Source of the DNA: Gigaspora margarita
Lineage: Eukaryota; Glomeromycota; Glomeromycetes; Diversisporales; Gigasporaceae
Assembly (NCBI GenBank): GCA_009809945.1
Contig: WTPW01000358.1
Span: 18,008-82,007 of the forward strand
Length of the DNA: 64,000 nt
Reading direction: 5' to 3'
Shown here: one piece after another, positions 11,660-23,587 of the stretch
Numbering within the stretch: the first letter of the stretch is position 1
Layout: each line of letters begins with the position of its first letter
Notes under the pieces: generated by a model
Databases searched by the model: none
What the model was told of the DNA's origin: nothing
Seen by the model: only the letters and a program-made list of their open reading frames with translations
Translations under genes and position numbers: made by a program

Positions 11660-12522
11660 TGACGAATGTTTTGGGTTCAATTTCGACCAACACTTTTGTG
11701 TTTGTGGTTGCGGCTTACTGCTGTTGTTACTCCATCAGTGGTTGCTCCTGGAAGTTCTCGGCGATTGTTCTGGTGGTTCATCGGCCTCAATAATTGAAAG
11801 ATATTTCACTTGCAAGTTCATTTGCAAGTGATATCATCGAACTTGCCCGTTTGAAATTTCCACTTAGATGCTTTATATGATCCGGTCATGCTTTAGACGT
11901 GCTATTTGCTAAAAAAAAAAAAAAAATTCGTAAAATAAAATTTCAAAAATCTAAATCTGTGCCTGAATAAATGGCTTTAAACGATCTTTCCATCGTAGCA
12001 ATACTGCTTTGGATTAAGAAACACTATATTCGCCACCATCCTTTCTCTTCACAGTATAACGAACCTTGATAGCTGATCTTTGAGTATCTTTCAATTTTTC
12101 TGATTTTTCCCTCATAACCGACGTTAGAACTAACTTTTCAAGTGCCTTAACTTAAATCTCCATACCTTATGCATTGCTTATACTCTTGCACCTCCACGAA
12201 CGGCTTCAAGTTTCGTCCTCACTAGCGGCTTCAAGTTTCGTCCCCACGAACAGCTTCAAATTCTTCCAAGATAGGTTCGCCATACCTAACCCACTGAAAT
12301 TTTGTATTAATTCAATAAAAAAAATTTTTTTCGAACAAAAGCTCAAAAATAAAAAAAAAAGTACCTTTGCTTCTCATAGTCGAACAAGTCTCCTCGTGCG
12401 ACTGGCTTCAGCTTCAACATTCCCTTTTGATCAACATTACCGTGTGCATTTGGCTTTTTATTACTGACCACGGTTGGTACGGCTTTTCTTTTCGTGTTAC
12501 CGGTCCTGGTACTTCTGATCAT
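11660..12522 (-). pseudogene. Spliced gene relic of unknown function, copy 1
   Basis: From an ATG at 12522, exon 1 (to 12365) reads as a basic peptide beginning MIRSTRTGNTKRKAVP and ending FDYEKQ. A GTAC...TTTCAG intron (12294-12364) with a T-rich interior follows, then an exon with GEPILEEFEAVRGDE. Further on are frames with KLKDTQRSAIKVRYTVKRKD and SKAVLLRWKDRLKPFIQ, then another T-rich intron-like stretch near 11910. A three-fold repeat of about 26 bp (12195-12263, CGGCTTCAAGTTTCGTCC) disrupts exon 2. Stops and shifts occur later, so it is broken. The partner at 37590-38500 keeps the same order. No domain was recognised; the mixture of basic stretches could suit a nucleic-acid binding protein, but that is a guess. 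Confidence 0.45.
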
Positions 12523-12779
12523 AGTTGCAACGGTTTCGTTCGTTGCATTTTAGGCCCAGATAATGAAATGGCATTCATCTCCACATTATCGCGTTTGGTC
12601 AGAATAGCCTTTGAATACGTTTATAGCGTTAAAATGTAAATATATATTTTTTAAATAAGTCACCAGTAAAAGATGTACTGCGCCAAACAAAAGAGAGAGT
12701 TTTTTTTTGTATGATTACCAAAATTCTACTATATATAGGGGAAGTAAATCGGGGCCGTAATCCGGATTTGCCTACTCAT

Positions 12780-13003
12780 ACAGCAAAATTCTGGGTCGGA
12801 GCACGTCGGGTGCGTCGGAATCACGGTCGGCCGGATCGGAATTGACCCTAAGATCATAAAAAATTTTACTAATAAATCATATCCATTCATTAAGTAAAAA
12901 ATACCCAGCTGATAATTTTGCTATAGAACCTGCTAACAACTAGAATTAAACACCGACCTAGATACGACGCATTCGACCCAGAAATTTGGTGGTAGCCCTG
13001 TAA
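12780..13003. mobile_element. GC-richer MITE with GGGTCGGATGCGTCGG ends
   Basis: AAATTCTGGGTCGG with TGCGTCGG (from 12785) is inverted at 12950-13003 (CGACGCATTCGACCCAGAAA). An 11 bp insertion interrupts the left arm. A single copy of the motif (GACGCATCCGACCCGGAAAT) lies at about 37120. Both stand out in GC content from their AT-rich surroundings. Confidence 0.55.
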
Positions 13004-13043
13004 AAATCGGATAACGTCGGTCGACTAAAGTGGAGAGAGGTTT

Positions 13044-13160
13044 AGGGTAATGTTGTTAGCCGAAATACCCTATTTGTCAAATATTTAGACAATTTTGTGT
13101 TGAAATATATTTCAGCATGACATTATTTTTGGCCGAAATTCCGAAATTCTAAAATTGACT
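13044..13160. mobile_element. Solo end of a hAT-like word element
   Basis: TAATGTTGTTAGCCGAAATA is a variant of the end of the element at 43292-44577 (TAGTGTTGTTAGCC), followed by related GAAATTCCGAAATT words. The other end was not found. The remainder to 13357 shows no gene. Confidence 0.5.
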
Positions 13161-13357
13161 AAATGTTTAAAGCCAACTTTCGCAATAATCACATGCTAAA
13201 ATCAGGTGTTTTATGGCCTATTGCAAAATTGGGACTAAAGCGAAAAAGAATTTATATAGTCTGTATGATTGGATAAATAAATCAAGGTGACTATAGCAAG
13301 ATTGTGACAAATACGGGTGTGACTATTGTAGGAGTTGACTGTAAATAGTTGACTCCG

Positions 13358-13688
13358 TATTGCACTGTTTAAAGTACCGGTACGTACTTAAAATTCCACA
13401 CGTGATCTGGGTATATTACATAGGGTTCTATGGGTGGGAGGGGTACTATACATTTCTCAGGGAAGGGGTACTATTCACTATAGCGATTTGATTATTAAAA
13501 GATTTGAAAAAAGAGTGTCCTTTTTTTTATTTGTTTTTTTGATTATCGAAATAAAGGGGGCAATTTACATAAAGGGATACTTTACATTCTAACACAAGTT
13601 ATGCTATTTAAAATACCCGTGTATAATACAAAAATAACACTTCAAAAACGTCAGGGTACTTTACATAGGGTACTTAAACAGTGCAATA
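13358..13688. mobile_element. MITE with TATTGCACTGTTTAA ends (331 bp)
   Basis: TATTGCACTGTTTAAAGTAC at the left is inverted at the right (GGTACTTAAACAGTGCAATA). Words such as GGGTACT and GTACTTTACAT recur inside on both strands. No target duplication is clear. Confidence 0.65.
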
Positions 13689-13969
13689 TGGTAATATTAA
13701 GTAAATATATATGACCAAATAAACTTTTCTGTTTTATCTCAAGTATATAAATCTTAGTTGTTTTAATATCATACTATCATATATTCCGGTGCAAAAAGAT
13801 TTGCATATCGAATAGCTATGATTCAAAACTTTTTTTGTAATTTAATTTTTAATTTTTTTAATTCAATATATTTTTTAACTAATCGGATTTATAAAAATAA
13901 AATTAGTTTAATTATATTATTGTTAAAATAAAAATTTTTATTAATAATGACTTTTTTCAAAAATATTTA

Positions 13970-14682
13970 CTATATATAAATTGCTCCAATATATAGAATT
14001 GATAATAACTTTTGATCCACTGGTCCATTTTGAATGATTTAACTACAAAATGCTCATCTAAATGAGATGATTCTAACAAGCTCAAAATCATTAAAATCCA
14101 ATCACAGGAACCCAAAATCGTTCAATTTTAGTGTAATTTCAATAGTGATTTTAAATAAATTTCTTGTCATTAAATAACTATTGACCCACATGCCCGTTTT
14201 GAATTATTTAACTACCAAAATGCTCATCTCAGTGAGACAATTCTAACAAGCTCAAAATAGTTAAATTCGAATTACAGGATCCCAATATCAATAAAGATTA
14301 GTATCATTTTAATCAAATTTGTTATATATATAAAAACCAATTTGATTAAAATAATACATCTTTATTGATATTGGGATCCTGTGATTGGAATTTAATGATT
14401 TTAGGCTTGTTAGAATCATCTCACTGAGATGAACATTTTGGTAGTTAAATCATTCAAAATGGGCTAGTAGTTAATAGTTATCAATGATAAAGAAATTTAT
14501 TTAAAATCACTATTGAAATTACACTAAAGTTGACCGATTTTGGGATCCTGTGATTAGATTTTAACGATTTTGAGCTTGTTAGAATCATCTCATTTAGGTG
14601 AGCATTTTGGTAGTTAAATCATTCAAAATGGACCAATGGATCAAAAGATATTATCAATTCTATAAATTTGAGCATATAATAA
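13970..14682. repeat. Long inverted repeat, arms about 345 bp
   Basis: The sequence folds back around a centre near 14328 with only a short TATATATA loop. Each arm contains two versions of the same unit (ATTTAACTACCAAAATGCTC, GAGATGATTCTAACAAGCTC, AATCACAGGATCCCAA), so the unit occurs four times. A lone unit lies at 4955-5055. Such a hairpin could be extruded or transcribed into double-stranded RNA. Confidence 0.8.
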
Positions 14683-14701
14683 ATTATTAAGAAAAAATGT
14701 G

Positions 14702-15746
14702 TTTGTCACTGGCGGTGACAGTCATGGAGCATGATTGACCAACTTGATCATTTAACGTTATGATCAAAACAAAACAAAGCATTGAAACCTACTATTGTTA
14801 GGGTCAGAGTTAGAGCCATAGTTAGAGTTCAGGTAAGGCTTTGGATAAGTAAAATTTTGCTAGAAATTTTTTTTCGCATAAAAAAAAGTAGGTTTATAGA
14901 CAAAATTTTAAGTTAGAAGTGATTTTTACAAAAAATCAAAGTTTTTGCATTTTTTACATTATACATGATCCTTTGATCTAATTGGTTGATCACACTCCGG
15001 TGACTGTCACCAGGGCCAGTGATTTTCTGCGGTGACAAATTGCCAATTCCGTCCGTGACGAAATCAAATTCTGCAAAAATTCTGTGCATAATAAATTGCT
15101 TTTTCAGCAGCATTTCCATGATCAATTTTTAAAATTCTGCGTAATTTTATTAAAAATATATACATTCTGCAATAAAATTTTTTTTTTGTAAGCAAAACTT
15201 CGCCTAAGAAATCACCTTTTATGCATTAACAAAAAAAATTCCTTGCAAAATTTTAGAATAATATCATCCACTGACCCTAACCCCAACTTGCCACATTTTA
15301 TTTAGAAGGTGACATATAAATTGCACTAATCATCCCAGCCAAGGGGAATTAGTAAATGCAAAGGAAATCTGATTTGTAAATAAACTAAGTGCGTGAGATA
15401 AAAATTTAGGTTAAGGCCTTAATGTTAGAGGCTATAGGGTTAGAATGATGCTTAATACAAGTAAAATTTCGATTTAAACATTAGTTTTTGCTTATTTCAC
15501 TTATTTCGCTTTTTCTTTTACGCGTGTTCAAATTCTTTGTCGGGCTGATCCGGAATAGTCAAAATTTGCACTCTCCGATTGGTTATTTCCTCTCCAGGAG
15601 TTTGTATTACCCGTGCTGACTGCATTCTGTGAGAATTCTGTGCTACCTGTACCACATTTCGTGTTTACAACCCGATTCTGTGATTTCTGCAGCATTCCAT
15701 GAAATGCAGAAAATCACCGGCCCTGACTGTCACCACCGGTGACAAA
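14702..15746. mobile_element. Element with TTTGTCAC-GGTGACAGTCA ends, host to a nested hAT element
   Basis: TTTGTCACTGGCGGTGACAG at the left is inverted at the right (CTGTCACCACCGGTGACAAA). Inside each end GATCA/TGATC and GACCAACTTGATC words are mirrored (14735 and 14980). It was interrupted by the element at 15011-15725. The target duplication is unclear. Confidence 0.6.
15011..15725. mobile_element. hAT word element, word TTCTGC (715 bp)
   Basis: The ends CAGGGCCAGTGATTTTCTGC and, inverted, CAGGGCCGGTGATTTTCTGC differ at one base. ACTGTCAC at 15003-15010 and 15726-15733 is a perfect 8 bp target duplication. ATTCTGC, TTCTGTG and GCAGAAA recur many times in the outer 150 bp of both sides. 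CAGGG ends with 8 bp duplications are typical of hAT. The centre contains CCCTAACCCC-like units. Confidence 0.85.
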
Positions 15747-16062
15747 TAGATTCACCCAATTATTAATTATCTATCTTTAAACCTTAATGTTTTTTAACTA
15801 GTAATCCAAATTTGCTCATACTTTTAAGCACATGTTTATATGTACATCAATGCACTTGCATAGTACAAACTTATAAAATTGCAAATTGGTTTCAAAAATG
15901 TTTAAAATAGATTTTTTTCTAAAAAAATATTTTTTTTAAAAAAAAATTCAAAAAAGCTTTACATTAAAAATTATTAAAATAAATTGGCATTAAAATAATA
16001 AAAATAATATAAAAAGTTAGATTGAAATCTACTTTATTTTATATAAAAAAATTTTAGATGAT

Positions 16063-16732
16063 TTTTTTTTTTTTTTTTTTTTTAAGGTGAGGCCTTGCTC
16101 ATATCTTTATTGAATAATTTATATAAGTGGTTACCCACTTAAATTGTACAATGACAAATATATATAAACTATATGCAAGAATAAAAGCTCAGACTAATTT
16201 ATCTGCAACCTAAACCTACTAGAGTGGTCAAGACTCACCTAGATTTGAATAGACAAAATGTAATTTGTAGGAATACTATATTTGATCCACATAGTGGACT
16301 AGATACTGATTTTGCGAAGGGCTTGACCTATTGGTGAGCATGAGTTGGAGTCATTGTGAAGTTGGTCTGGGAGACCGCAAAGGCAGTTATAGGTAAAGTT
16401 TTTTCTTGAGTGTTGATTTTTGTGGGAGGAGCGTGGTTGTGTTGGTTTGGGCCTGTTGTTCTCGGGCGAATGTTGCTGGTTTTCTTCCAGTGGGCAAATG
16501 CCAAGCAGTATAGTTTCCATATCTGCTCGTAGGACTCTTTAGACACTTTGAGAAGGGATTTGACAATTATTTGGGATGCCTGTTTGTAGGATATGTTGGG
16601 GATTGTACTGATTGGATTAAAGGGATGGGGATAAGGCCCTTCAAGATAGAATCCAAGGAATAGGGATATAAAAAGATTGGAGTAGAGTTGAATGAGTGGT
16701 GGGTATAGATTAGTTGAGTAAGGCTGTTGTGT
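16063..16732 (-). mobile_element. 5'-truncated LINE, 3' end only
   Basis: The sequence matches the last part of the LINE at 54600-60727 (shared GGTGAGG-CTTGCT, TTTATCTGC-ACCTAAACC, TACTAGAGTGGTCAAGACTC), including the end of its protein (ASQIIVKSLLKVSKESYEQI and the tail after it). Poly(T) on the plus strand at 16063-16083 is the poly(A) tail. A near-perfect 14 bp duplication (AAATTTTAGATGAT at 16049, AAATTTTAGATAAT at 16733) flanks it. Protein divergence from the full copy suggests a different subfamily. 15747-16048 has no gene. Confidence 0.8.
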
Positions 16733-16835
16733 AAATTTTAGATAATTAATCAAATATTTAAAAACTTTTATTTAGTACTAATATTAACAAATTATTTGGT
16801 GTGCAAATCTTTTTGCACCGGTCCATTTCTTTAAT

Positions 16836-17615
16836 TGATAGTTCACAAGTTAATCAGAGATCAATCATAGTATAACATGATACAAATTACATACCGTATA
16901 GATCTGAAATAATGCTCAGAGGCATTATTTCAAAATCCAGACCCCTTAAAATAGCATATGTGATCTCAAATTAACACTCATATGCACCCTAAATTAATGT
17001 GCACCCTACTATACAAAATATATAAGCACATTATTTTAAAATTATTTAGGCTCTAAAAAATTATCTCTATTTTGAAATAACGCACATGGGCATACTCAAA
17101 ATAATGTACAAATCAATTAACATGCAGGTGGGTGTTATTTTGGGTCTATATAGTATAAAAATTACTATAGGCAGAATGTGGTATGCAAATATATAAAACT
17201 TTTTTTTACTAAGTTAACGACTTGTATCGATTAATTAAAAGTTGTAGAACTCATCAAGACATATTTAACAGTAGTTAGATCATCCATGTTAGCCCAGTGG
17301 ATGCCAAAATATTGTTAAAAAATGATTGGCTACCTATATAAAACTCTATTTTTTTTACTTATATAGAGGTTTTATATAGTTAGCCAATTATTTTCAATAA
17401 TATCTCACCATCTACTAGACCAATTTGGTGATCTAACCATTATTAGATGCATCTTAATAAGTTCTATAGCTTTCAATTAATCAATACAAGTGTTAACTTA
17501 GTAATAAAAAATTTTATATATGTATACCACATTCTGTCTATAGTGATTTGCATCACATTAAACTATGTTCAATTTCTGATTAATTGGTGAACAATCAATT
17601 AAAAATTGCCTACCT
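16836..17615. repeat. Foldback family FB-1, copy at 17 kb
   Basis: Outer arms TGATAGTTCACAAGTTAATC and CATAGTATAACATGATACAA are inverted at 17560-17615. Inner arms (GGCAGAATGTGGTATGC; AGTTGTAGAACTCATCAAGA; AAAAAATGATTGGCTA) are inverted around a centre near 17350. Other copies: 30880-31335, 53130-54599 and one arm at 5695. The left arm hosts the TA element below. Confidence 0.75.
16894..17153. mobile_element. TA-flanked word element, word AATAATGC (260 bp)
   Basis: In FB-1 copies without the insert the site reads ACATATAAAAATT; here TA is present on both sides (16892-16893 and 17154-17155), giving a TA duplication as in Tc1/mariner. The ends CCGTATAGATCTGAAATAA and CTATATAGACCCAAAATAA (inverted) are related. 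The interior repeats GAAATAATGC, GCATTATTTC and AATAACAC/GTGTTATT. Confidence 0.65.
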
Positions 17616-17756
17616 TTCTGGTTCTTTTTAGAAAATATACTTGTATTTTAGATTCATTAATGGAATTTCTGGAATTATAAATTTTATATTTAGCCAAATT
17701 TAAATTTGGTACATCTTGAATATATTTAGCCAAAATTTGGCATACTTTAAATATAT

Positions 17757-18003
17757 GGAGGTGAGTCAGTAGAAAAGGAACAAATTTTTTTTAAGCAAAA
17801 ATTTTCTTGACTTTAGGCTTAAATATTTAACAACTATTTTAATAAATTTTTTAAATATTTTTTTATTTTAATTCTATATAATTTCAAGATTAAACAAAAA
17901 AAAGGTTTTAGCAAATTTGATTAAATAGTTGTAATATATTTTAATTCTAAAACTAAAAAAATTTACTAAAAATGATTTGTTTCTTTTCTACTGACTCACC
18001 CCT
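17757..18003. mobile_element. MITE with GAGTCAGTAGAAAAGG ends, copy 1
   Basis: GGTGAGTCAGTAGAAAAGGA at the left is inverted at the right (CTTTTCTACTGACTCACCCC). Related copies lie at 19737-19978 and 21702-21953. The interior is a further AT-rich palindrome. Non-coding. Confidence 0.7.
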
Positions 18004-18170
18004 ATATCTAGCCAAAATTTAACACATTTAATAAAAAGAGACTTGGCATACTATATAAAAATTGATAATAATTAATAGCTATTTCTTAAACTATAAATTT
18101 TAGCAGACAAATTTTGGGTGCTAAATTTTAAATTTATGTCTGAACTAATTTTGTCAAAATTTAATATATA

Positions 18171-18407
18171 GGGGTTTTGCCTTGAAAATGACCTTATGAG
18201 ACTATACAGATTTTATGATTGAAAATTAAAATTTCTAGCCATCCAGTAATCCAATTCAAAAAAACATTTTTTATTTTGTAAAACTTCATAAACTTTACAA
18301 AATAAAAAAAAATTTATTTAAATCAAATTACTGAATGGCTAGAAATTTTAATTTTTCTTTATAAAATCTACATAGTCCTGTAAGGTCATTTTCAAGGCAA
18401 AGACCCC
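18171..18407. mobile_element. Palindromic MITE with GGGGTTTTGCC ends (237 bp)
   Basis: GGGGTTTTGCCTTGAAAATG is inverted at the right (CATTTTCAAGGCAAAGACCC) and both arms match nearly to the centre (AGCCATCCAGTAAT and ATTACTGAATGGCT). It is bordered by ATA on both sides. 18408-19150 is AT-rich sequence without a gene, with an ATAA microsatellite near 19010. Confidence 0.75.
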
Positions 18408-19736
18408 ATATTTAAAAAAATTTATACAATAATATTTGAAAATAAGAATTATAAAATAGCAATATTGAATTGTACTTTATAAAAAAAAGTAAAGTTGTCT
18501 GTATACTAAAAATCTTATAATTTAAAAAAATTTTAAGATAAATCTTGTTTTTCTCTTTGACAAACGTTTTATAATTTAATTTCTACCTTCTATAATCTTA
18601 ATACAAAATATAAAATTAGTTTTAATAAACAACTTTAATTAGTAAAATTTTTTAAATTTTATAATAAAATATTAACTTTAATTAGTAGTAAAAACTATAT
18701 ATTGGAATTAGAAACATATAAAAATTTGGAAATTTTTGAAAAATTTTTATAATAGACTTTTAGAATTGGTTGAATTTAAAATTAAATATTTGCAATAATA
18801 TTAAAATTAAATTATAAAATTTACAAAATAATAACTAATTATAACTCAATTTTTATTTTACTTTAGAAGTAGAAGGGGTTATACATAATAATTTTTTTTG
18901 TAATTACAAAATTGCAAACAAAAAAAATTTAGCAGCAAATTTGCCTGCATTATAGTTTAAGGGATAAATAATAAATAAAATTTTTATAAATATTTTTTTT
19001 AAAATTAAGAATAAATAAATAAATAAATAAATAAAGGATACTATTATTCACATCACAAAAAATGCAATTTGTATTACAGATTTTATGTAACATTAATTTT
19101 TCTATTTACACTATGTAGATTACTTTGATTTTGTTACTTATATATTTTTAATTTTTAAAAATTTTATTATTTTTATGAGCTTTTAATCAAATTTGATAAA
19201 AATTTTTTTATTTGAATTCTATGGTTTCATAGAATTAAAATAAAAAATCATAAACAAATTTGGTCAAGAACATACAAAAATATTTTTAATGAAAGTTTTT
19301 GTAAACAATTTCAGTACAGCTTTTTTGTTATATACATTTTTAGAAATAGAAAACTTTTTTGAAAGATATCTCTGCGAGTTCTCAACCAAATATAATAAAA
19401 ATTTTTGTATTTAAATTCGATAGATTCATAGAATTAAAATAAAAAAAATCTTCATTGAATTTGGTTAAAAACTTACAGAGATATCTTTAATAAAAGTTCT
19501 TGTAAACAATTTTGGCACAGCTTCTTTGTAATAGATGGTTTGAGAAATAAAAAACACTTTATCAAAGATATCTATATGAATTCTTGATCAAATTTGATGA
19601 AAATTTTTTATTTAATTTTATAGATATATAAAATTAAAATATAAAATTTTCATTGAATTTGGTCAAGAACTTACAGAGAAATCTTAGATAAAAACTCTTG
19701 TAACCAATTTTGGCTTAGTTTCTTTGTAATATATAT

Positions 19737-19978
19737 GGGGGGAGGTCAATAGAAAACAGGCAAATATTTTTTAAGTAAAAGTTTTTAAACTTTAGATTAA
19801 AATATCTTAAACCAAATCTAATAAAACTTTTTTTATTCTAAATCTATATAGTTATAAAATTAAAATAAAAAAAATTTATTAAATTTGATTTGATAATTGC
19901 TAAGATATTTCAATTCAAATTTTTAAAAAAAGTTAATAAAAACAATTTGCCTGTTTTCTATTGACTTCTGCCCATATA
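19737..19978. mobile_element. MITE with GGTCAATAGAAAACAGG ends, copy 2
   Basis: GGTCAATAGAAAACAGGCAA is inverted at the right (TTGCCTGTTTTCTATTGACT). Same family as 17757-18003; inserted into the hairpin field. Confidence 0.65.
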
Positions 19979-21003
19979 TTTGGAAATGATAAAAATTTTA
20001 TTAAAGATATCTTTATGAGTTCTTGACCAAATTTGATAAAAATTTTTATGTTTAAATTCTATGAATTTATAGAATTAAAATAAAATAATTTTCATTGAAT
20101 TTGGTTATTAAGTTGTAGAGATATATTCAATAAATTTACTGTACACAATTTTGTCAGGACCCCAGATATCTTTTATATAGGTCATAACTAATCTGCATAA
20201 GTTTAGACGTTTTTGCTATCCTAAAATCAAGTAACTTTGCTAAAGGTTGGATTATTACATATAAATTTTATAGTAATTTGCTAAAAACTAAATTATAACA
20301 TCTAGTATTGAGTAAATAAATAGAATATAAATTTTTTAATTGAATTTGTAGAATTAAAATAAAAACATTTTCATCAAATTTGGTCAAGAACTCATAGAGA
20401 TATCTTTGATAAAAGTTTCTATAAACAATTTCAACATAGCTTTTGTGATGTTTTTTGCTTTTTCAAAAAAACCTACATTATTTACAAGAAATTTTACTAT
20501 GTTAACTAAAAAAATTTTATAATAAGGCTTGTAGCACAAAACATTGACTAATAGAATTTCAAATTTTATGAAAAAATATTGAAAACTTGTAAAAATATTA
20601 ACATTTTTGTAAATTCAGACACATATGTTTTTGCAAGTTTTCTCTAAACTTCAAATGCTTCCGGAAGTACTTTCTCAAAATGAAATCTCCAAAACGTGAC
20701 TAAATAAGTTGATATAATAGGTATTTAAGAGTTTTCAGTTAAAATTTCATCAAAATGGATTAATATTGACAAAGTTATAATAATTTTTCAATTTGCTTCC
20801 AGATTTAGGATTTTTTAAAATTTTCAATTTTGTGAAAACAGAAAAATTACCATCACAGGCTAGATTTTTACAAGTTCAAATAAAACAAGTCACTGCACAC
20901 TAAGTAAACTTTTAGAACATATAATTGACTAATAAAATCTCAATTTTTATGAAAATATTGAAAACTCGTAAAGATATTAACATTTTGTAAATTCAAATGC
21001 ATA

Positions 21004-21298
21004 TGTTTTTGCAGACCCCTCATATAGGTCATAACTGGATCTTGGCCAATTTTGACCTAATTTGCTAAAAATAACAAAATCTTTTTACTTTAATAACTTC
21101 TAATTCGGTAATCAGAATTGAATAAACTTTTTTTTGTTAAATGCGCCTTACTAAGAACTTTATTTTAAAAAAAGTACATTCAATTTGGACCACTGGATGC
21201 CAAGATAATTGCCAAAAACTGTTTTTTTGCTTTTTAAATTTTAGGTGTTTTTGCTGAAAAATTTCAAGTATGACCTTTATACTAGATGTCTGGGGCCT
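21004..21298. mobile_element. MITE with GACCCC/GGGGCC ends
   Basis: GACCCCTCATATAGGTCATA at the left is inverted at the right (ATGACCTTTATACTAGATGT, then CTGGGGCC). A left end of the same type (GGACCCCAGATATCTTTTAT) lies alone at 20148. Confidence 0.5.
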
Positions 21299-21701
21299 TG
21301 TTTTTGCAAGTTTTTTCTATATTCAAATGCTTTTAAAAGCACTTTCTCAAATTGAAACTTCCAAAATGTAACTAAGTAAGTTGATATAATAGGTATTCAA
21401 AAATCTTCAGTTAAAATTTCATCAAAGATGAATTAATATTGACAAATATATTTGGATTTTTTATTTGCAACTAAATTCAAATTTCTTTTGTAAACAATTT
21501 TGGTACATGATAAATGTTTTTGGAAATAAAAAATCTTTCATCAAATATATCTCTATAAGTTCTTGACCAAATTTGATAATAATTTTTTTATTAAATTCTA
21601 CAAATATATAAATTTCAAATAAAAAAATTTTTATTAAATTTGGTCAAGAACTCATAGAGATATCTTTGATTAAAAATTTTTCTATTTCCAAAAAATATAT
21701 A

Positions 21702-21953
21702 GGGGTAAGTCAGTAGAAAAGGGCCAAATTTTTTTGAGTAAAAGTTTTCTTGACTTTAAACTTAAATATTTTAACAACTATCTTAATAATTTTAATAATT
21801 TTTTTTTTATTTTAATTCTATATAATTTCAAAATTAAAATAAAAATTTTTTAGCAAATTTGATTAAATAGTTGTTAAGATATTTAAAATTAAAATTAAAA
21901 AAATTTTACTAAAAATAATTTGTTTATTTTCTACTGACTTACACCCATATTAT
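21702..21953. mobile_element. MITE with GTCAGTAGAAAAGGG ends, copy 3
   Basis: GGGGTAAGTCAGTAGAAAAG is inverted at the right (TTTTCTACTGACTTACACCC). Third member of the family at 17757 and 19737. Confidence 0.65.
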
Positions 21954-22749
21954 AAAGAAGCTGTACCAAATGAAAAAAAGCTATAATAAATGAATATTTA
22001 ACCAAATAATTTGAAATTTTAGAAAGAAAACTTTTAATCTATTCTCTATTAATTTTATTAGTGCACAGTAACTTGTTTCATTTGAACTTGTAAAAATCTA
22101 GCCTGTGATAGTAATTTTTTTGTTTTCATTAAAATTGAAAATTTTAAAAAATTTTGAATCTATAAGCAAAATAAACAATCATCATAACTTCATTAATTTA
22201 ATTCATTTTTGATGAAATTTTAATTAAAGACTCTTGAATACCTATTATATCAATTTACTTAGTTATGTTTTGGAGGTTTCATTTTGAGAAAGTGCTTTAT
22301 AAGCATTTGAATTTAGGGAAAAACTTGCAAAAACGTATGCGTCCAAATTTACAAAAACATTAATATCTTCATGAGCTTTTGATATTTTTCTATGAAATTT
22401 GAGATTCTATTAGTCAATAATATGTGCTAATGTCTTATTATAAAATTTTTTTTAGTTAGTATAGTAAAATTTCTTGTAAATAATCTCCAAATAGTAGGTT
22501 ATTTTGAAAAAGCAAAAAAATATATTACAAAGAAGCTATATTGAAATTGTTTACAGGAACTTTCATCAAAGATATTTCCACGAGTTCTTTACCAAATTTG
22601 ATAAAAATTTTTTTATTTTAATTCTATGAATCTATAGAATTCAAATAAAAAAATTTTTATTAAATTTGAGAACTCATTGAGATAATATTAACTACAATTA
22701 ATTATGCGAATTACTAACTAATTCATAATTGTATTATATAATTATTTGT

Positions 22750-23143
22750 TTATCAACATACAATTATAATCAATAATCATAATACATATGCAGGGTAAGT
22801 ACATGTTGCTATTAATACTAAAGCCCAATTACATGCTACAACTACTTTTATTTATTTCTAATTATAATTAATTATCACTTTACTCTATATACCCAATAAT
22901 GACTTGTTATATTCAGATCGATTATTATAGCACAACTTAACTTGTTACAATAATTTTTGCAAAATGTGGTAAATTGCTAAAAATAAAATATAACATGCAT
23001 AAAATCTTAGTAATTCAATAAAATATTCAATTATGACCCTTTTTAAAATTAACTTCAATTTGCTAAAATTTAAATTTGGACCTTAAATCAAATTTGAATC
23101 AATTTGCTAAAAAAAATATGACATATATTAGAGATATCCAGGA
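22750..23143. other. AT-rich interval without a gene
   Basis: Only AT-rich sequence with scattered AATTATAATTAATTA palindromes is seen here. Confidence 0.6.
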
Positions 23144-23587
23144 TAGTGATACAAATCGATAAAAATTTTTCAATCAATTAGTTGATGGATCATTTTATCC
23201 AACTAATCGATTAATTGAATTTATTCAACTAATCAATTAGTTGGCCAATCGATTAATCGATTAGTTGACTAATCGATTGACCAACTAATCAATTGACCAA
23301 CTAATTGATTAGTTGAATAAATAATAAATGAAACTTGGTAAAATACACATAAGGTAGCAACTGAAATAGCCAGGTTGATATTCTTATATGATCAGTTGAT
23401 TAAACGACCCATTGCCTAGTCGATTAATTGACCAATTGACTAGTCGATTAATCAATTAGTTGGCCAATCGACTAATTGATTACTCAACTAATCGATTAAT
23501 CAACTAAGTTGGGTCTGTAAAATTCAAATCAATTAGTTGTCAACTTTACAACTAATTGATTAATTCAATTTTTGATTTGCATCACTA
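23144..23587. mobile_element. Word element, word CTAATCGATTAGTTGA (444 bp)
   Basis: The ends TAGTGATACAAATC and, inverted, TAGTGATGCAAATC are alike. The interior is mostly CTAAT/ATTAG plus TCGA/TTGA words in both orientations. The possible 8 bp duplication matches at only 5 of 8 bases. The words resemble those of 53450-54080 but the ends differ. Confidence 0.6.

Larger units (their letters stand above)
10307..12752 (-). repeat. Inverted 2.5 kb segment, copy 1
   Basis: This stretch is the reverse of 37322-39862. Landmarks shared in mirrored order: GAGGATGAGAAAAACAT, the 80 bp block at 10997-11074, the 18 bp minisatellite, the gene relic, and TGTACTGCGCCAAACA near the far end. Similarity outside the conserved blocks is roughly 80% by eye. 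I find no terminal inverted or direct repeats and no target duplication, so it may be an unclassified transposon or a segmental duplication. 10115-10306 and the T-rich run at 10489-10622 contain no gene. Confidence 0.75.
20446..22545. repeat. Composite 2.1 kb inverted structure
   Basis: 20446-20990 is mirrored by 22040-22545: TTTACAAGAAATTTTACTAT and its inverse near 22460, TCACAGGCTAGATTTTTACA and its inverse near 22100, and CTCCAAAACGTGACTAA with its inverse between. A partial third copy is at 21300-21450. The middle holds the MITEs at 21004 and 21702. Confidence 0.7.
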
